Shown piece after piece: positions 61,901 through 64,000 of a DNA stretch of 64,000 bases (positions are counted from its first letter, which is position 1; each line of letters begins with the position of its first letter). The DNA comes from Desarmillaria ectypa. Its lineage: Eukaryota > Basidiomycota > Agaricomycetes > Agaricales > Physalacriaceae. Both the position numbers and the translations under genes were made by a program. The stretch is taken from the NCBI GenBank assembly GCA_030407005.1, contig JAUDYN010000008.1:1054001-1118000 (forward strand), read 5' to 3'. The notes below the pieces were generated by a model. That model ran no database searches and was not told the origin of the DNA. It worked only from the letters and a program-made list of their open reading frames with translations.

Positions 61901-63561
61901 TCAAAGACTTGAAGCAGAAGTATCTGATGGGCAAACGCGCATATGACGTCAAGCTGGCGAGCTATACTCTTTTATGTATGTATTGATTTGGCTGACCTTG
62001 CTCCTCCGCAGGGAGAAGAGATACAAGCCCGCCAGGCCATATCAATCGCCAAGGATAGGCTATGCCAGTTGCAAGACGCAGCACAGGAGGACATGCCTGC
62101 CAATATTGCTGGTCTAGAGGCCTCAAAGAAGGTGCATTCATTATCGTCTCTGGTTTTGCTGATATCTGACGATGTCCTGTAGGAATCTGAAGAAGAAAAG
62201 GAGAACCTCGAAGCACAATTCAAAGATCACCTTGCTCGTAAAGCTGAGATTGATGAAGCGCAGAAGGGCTTTTTGGAGCGGTTAAACGCCGTGAAGAAGA
62301 ACATGGAAGAATTCGAGGCGAGACAGAAAGCGGTTCAGGTAGGAGCCCGTGCACGTTCTGACATTGATCAGTCAGATACTCATGAATTCATGTTCAGGCC
62401 AAGGTCGAGAAGGCTGCTGAGAAGCGGATGGAAGCGCAGAACAGCATCAAGCATTATGAAGCTAAGCTTACTGAAGAGCAGGCTAAGGTCAACGAGGCCA
62501 ACGAAGCAGCCAACGTTCTGGAAGAGGAGTTTGAGGCAAGTTCACATCAATACAGTAAGGCAGTCATGTTAACTTGTATTTCCCCAGGCTTGGACTGCGA
62601 AGGCAACTGACTATTGCGACCGTGTTGAGACTACTCGTCGGTCAGACGAGATTCAGAAGAATCTGGACTCCGTTCAACAAGCCTTAAAGCAGAGAGAGAA
62701 AAGGTAAATTTATGTATGACTAGACCTTTGGGCGGCGTCTCATTCACCATTGCAGGCATGGTGCAACGGTCGACGAAATGACGATAGAGGTCAACAAGAC
62801 TAGGGCAAATCTCGAAGCTGCGGAGAGTCAATTGAAGCAAATGGTCTCCTTGAACAAGGTAGTATGAGCGCGTGTCGTATTCAAGTGTTACCACTGATCA
62901 GTAATTTCCAGAGATTGAAGGCTTCTCTAGTCGCTCGTTTGAACAGATGGCAAGAGTTCCGCCTGCACATTGCATGTCGGTGCAAGCTGATATTCCAATA
63001 CAATCTCTCTCATCGAGGCTACTTCGGGAAGGTTTTGTTTGACCATGATAAAGGAACGTTGCAGCTCAAGGTATGCAAATAGCACTGTCCCCAGTGCAGC
63101 GGGCTCATCCCCTTCCAGGTTCAGACGGACGATGTTGCGGCCACACAAGGATCCAGGGACAAGGATCCGCGTTCTCTGAGCGGCGGCGAAAAGTCATTCT
63201 CTACTATCTGTCTGCTTTTGTCGTTGTGGGAGGCTATAGGATGCCCACTTCGTTGCCTTGGTTTGTATATTGCTCGTATCGTGCCGTATTTGTTGCTCAT
63301 GGGCCCCTTAGACGAGTTTGATGTGTTTATGGATGCTGTCAATCGTCGGATATCTATGAAGATGATGGCGGGTTCTTCACCTTTCCTTCTAAATGCCGCC
63401 ACTGATGAGCTTTTCAGATTGAAACCGCTAATCAGTCAGACAAGAAGCAGTATATTCTGATCACGCCGCAAGACATGACGAGTATTACGGTGGGTCATAC
63501 TGTGCGCGTCCACCGTATGACAGATCCGGAGAGAAATCAAGGAATGCTGGCGTTCAGCTAA
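58996..63561 (+). CDS. SMC6: Structural maintenance of chromosomes protein 6
   Basis: About 1,100 aa over some 20 exons, starting at 58996 ([17 protein letters not shown]) and ending at 63561 ([12 protein letters not shown]). The N-terminal ATPase half has the Walker [21 protein letters not shown] assembled from exons ending 59444, 59493-59504 and beginning 59555, then [17 protein letters not shown] and [16 protein letters not shown], diagnostic of SMC6. Long coiled-coil stretches follow on each side of a hinge near 61030-61300. The C-terminal half has the signature [15 protein letters not shown] and Walker [16 protein letters not shown] across an intron. With SMC5 and Nse proteins it forms the SMC5/6 complex acting in recombination repair and at stalled forks. 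Exon borders within the coiled coils are only partly resolved. Confidence 0.93.
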
Positions 63562-64000
63562 GTAGAAAGACCTGCATATGTGTAGGACGGTTAAATAACG
63601 TCATCCTTTAAATGCTTAATGCTCCCTATTGGATACCGATAAATTCTGCTACATATATTATCGTACAGCAACTTGTATCAATACCTTACTGTCTGTTATT
63701 TTACTATCCCATACTATCTATCCAGAACCGTCAATTCAAAGTCCAGCTAGGCGACCTGAGAAGTAGACTTGGTATACCAACGACTGTGGAAACACGATGT
63801 GTGCTTGGTATTGATGGTAACCATCCGATTTATTTGGGACTTTGAATATTTTTTTTTGGCGCACTTTCGACTATTCCGACATGTGAAATAGCGCGTACGC
63901 GTAGAGCGGCATGCCGTGCCGTCCGTATAGCTTCGTCACATCCGTCATTGGTAGCGCGCCTATTTTTTTTTCCTACTCCCGTTCACGGACTGCGATATAA
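63562..64000. other. Right edge, SMC6 3' flank
   Basis: About 440 bases to the window end. An open frame at 63612-63845 has no recognised motif and follows closely on SMC6, so it is probably 3' UTR. T-runs occur at 63849-63856 and 63964-63972. Any gene to the right would lie beyond the window. Confidence 0.4.

Noticed and set aside
63612..63845. 77-residue frame downstream of SMC6
   Set aside because: No motif, close behind the SMC6 stop, and composition typical of 3' flanking DNA.

Overview
The window looks like nuclear DNA of an agaricomycete (mushroom-forming basidiomycete). Genes are broken by many 45-75 nt GT..AG introns, and there are agaricomycete-type families: an F-box/leucine-rich protein, a DUF6534 membrane protein and an OTT_1508-like deaminase. 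Nothing identifies the genus. All joins below were made by eye from reading frame, splice sites and family resemblance. No database search was run. Where I give an amino-acid total, the exon lengths sum to whole codons.

Left part (0-17.4 kb): a CENP-B-type DNA-binding gene, 3.7 kb of apparently empty DNA, a decayed F-box/LRR pseudogene, then two head-to-head pairs. These are UPF0390/complex I 40 kDa subunit and TOM22/Zn2Cys6 transcription factor. A Holliday-junction-resolvase-like XPG/GEN1 gene follows, interrupted by an in-frame TGA where a Trp is expected and by a frameshift in its tail.

Middle (17.4-43.4 kb): an ABCC transporter, the UTP3/SAS10 and mitochondrial uS12 head-to-head pair, a Spo71-like PH-domain protein, FCF2, a 714-residue protein of unknown function, RTT109, and an intron-rich DUF6534 gene that open reading frames alone do not reveal.

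Right part (43.4-64 kb): cullin-1, the MRPL20/COQ5 head-to-head pair, a CAX-type cation/proton exchanger, the deaminase, a small basic protein, a single-pass surface protein, the branched-chain ketoacid dehydrogenase E1 alpha gene, and the ZIP9-type zinc transporter/SMC6 head-to-head pair.

Most genes are housekeeping: mitochondrial function (NDUFA9, TOM22, MRPS12, MRPL20, COQ5, BCKDHA), ribosome biogenesis (UTP3, FCF2), genome stability (RTT109, SMC6, the GEN1-like gene) and ubiquitin ligation (CUL1). I see no secondary-metabolite cluster, intact transposon, tRNA or rRNA. The observations most worth following up are the disrupted GEN1-like gene, exons of 6-12 nt inside highly conserved motifs, CACGTG sites at the midpoints of short divergent promoters, and the deaminase.
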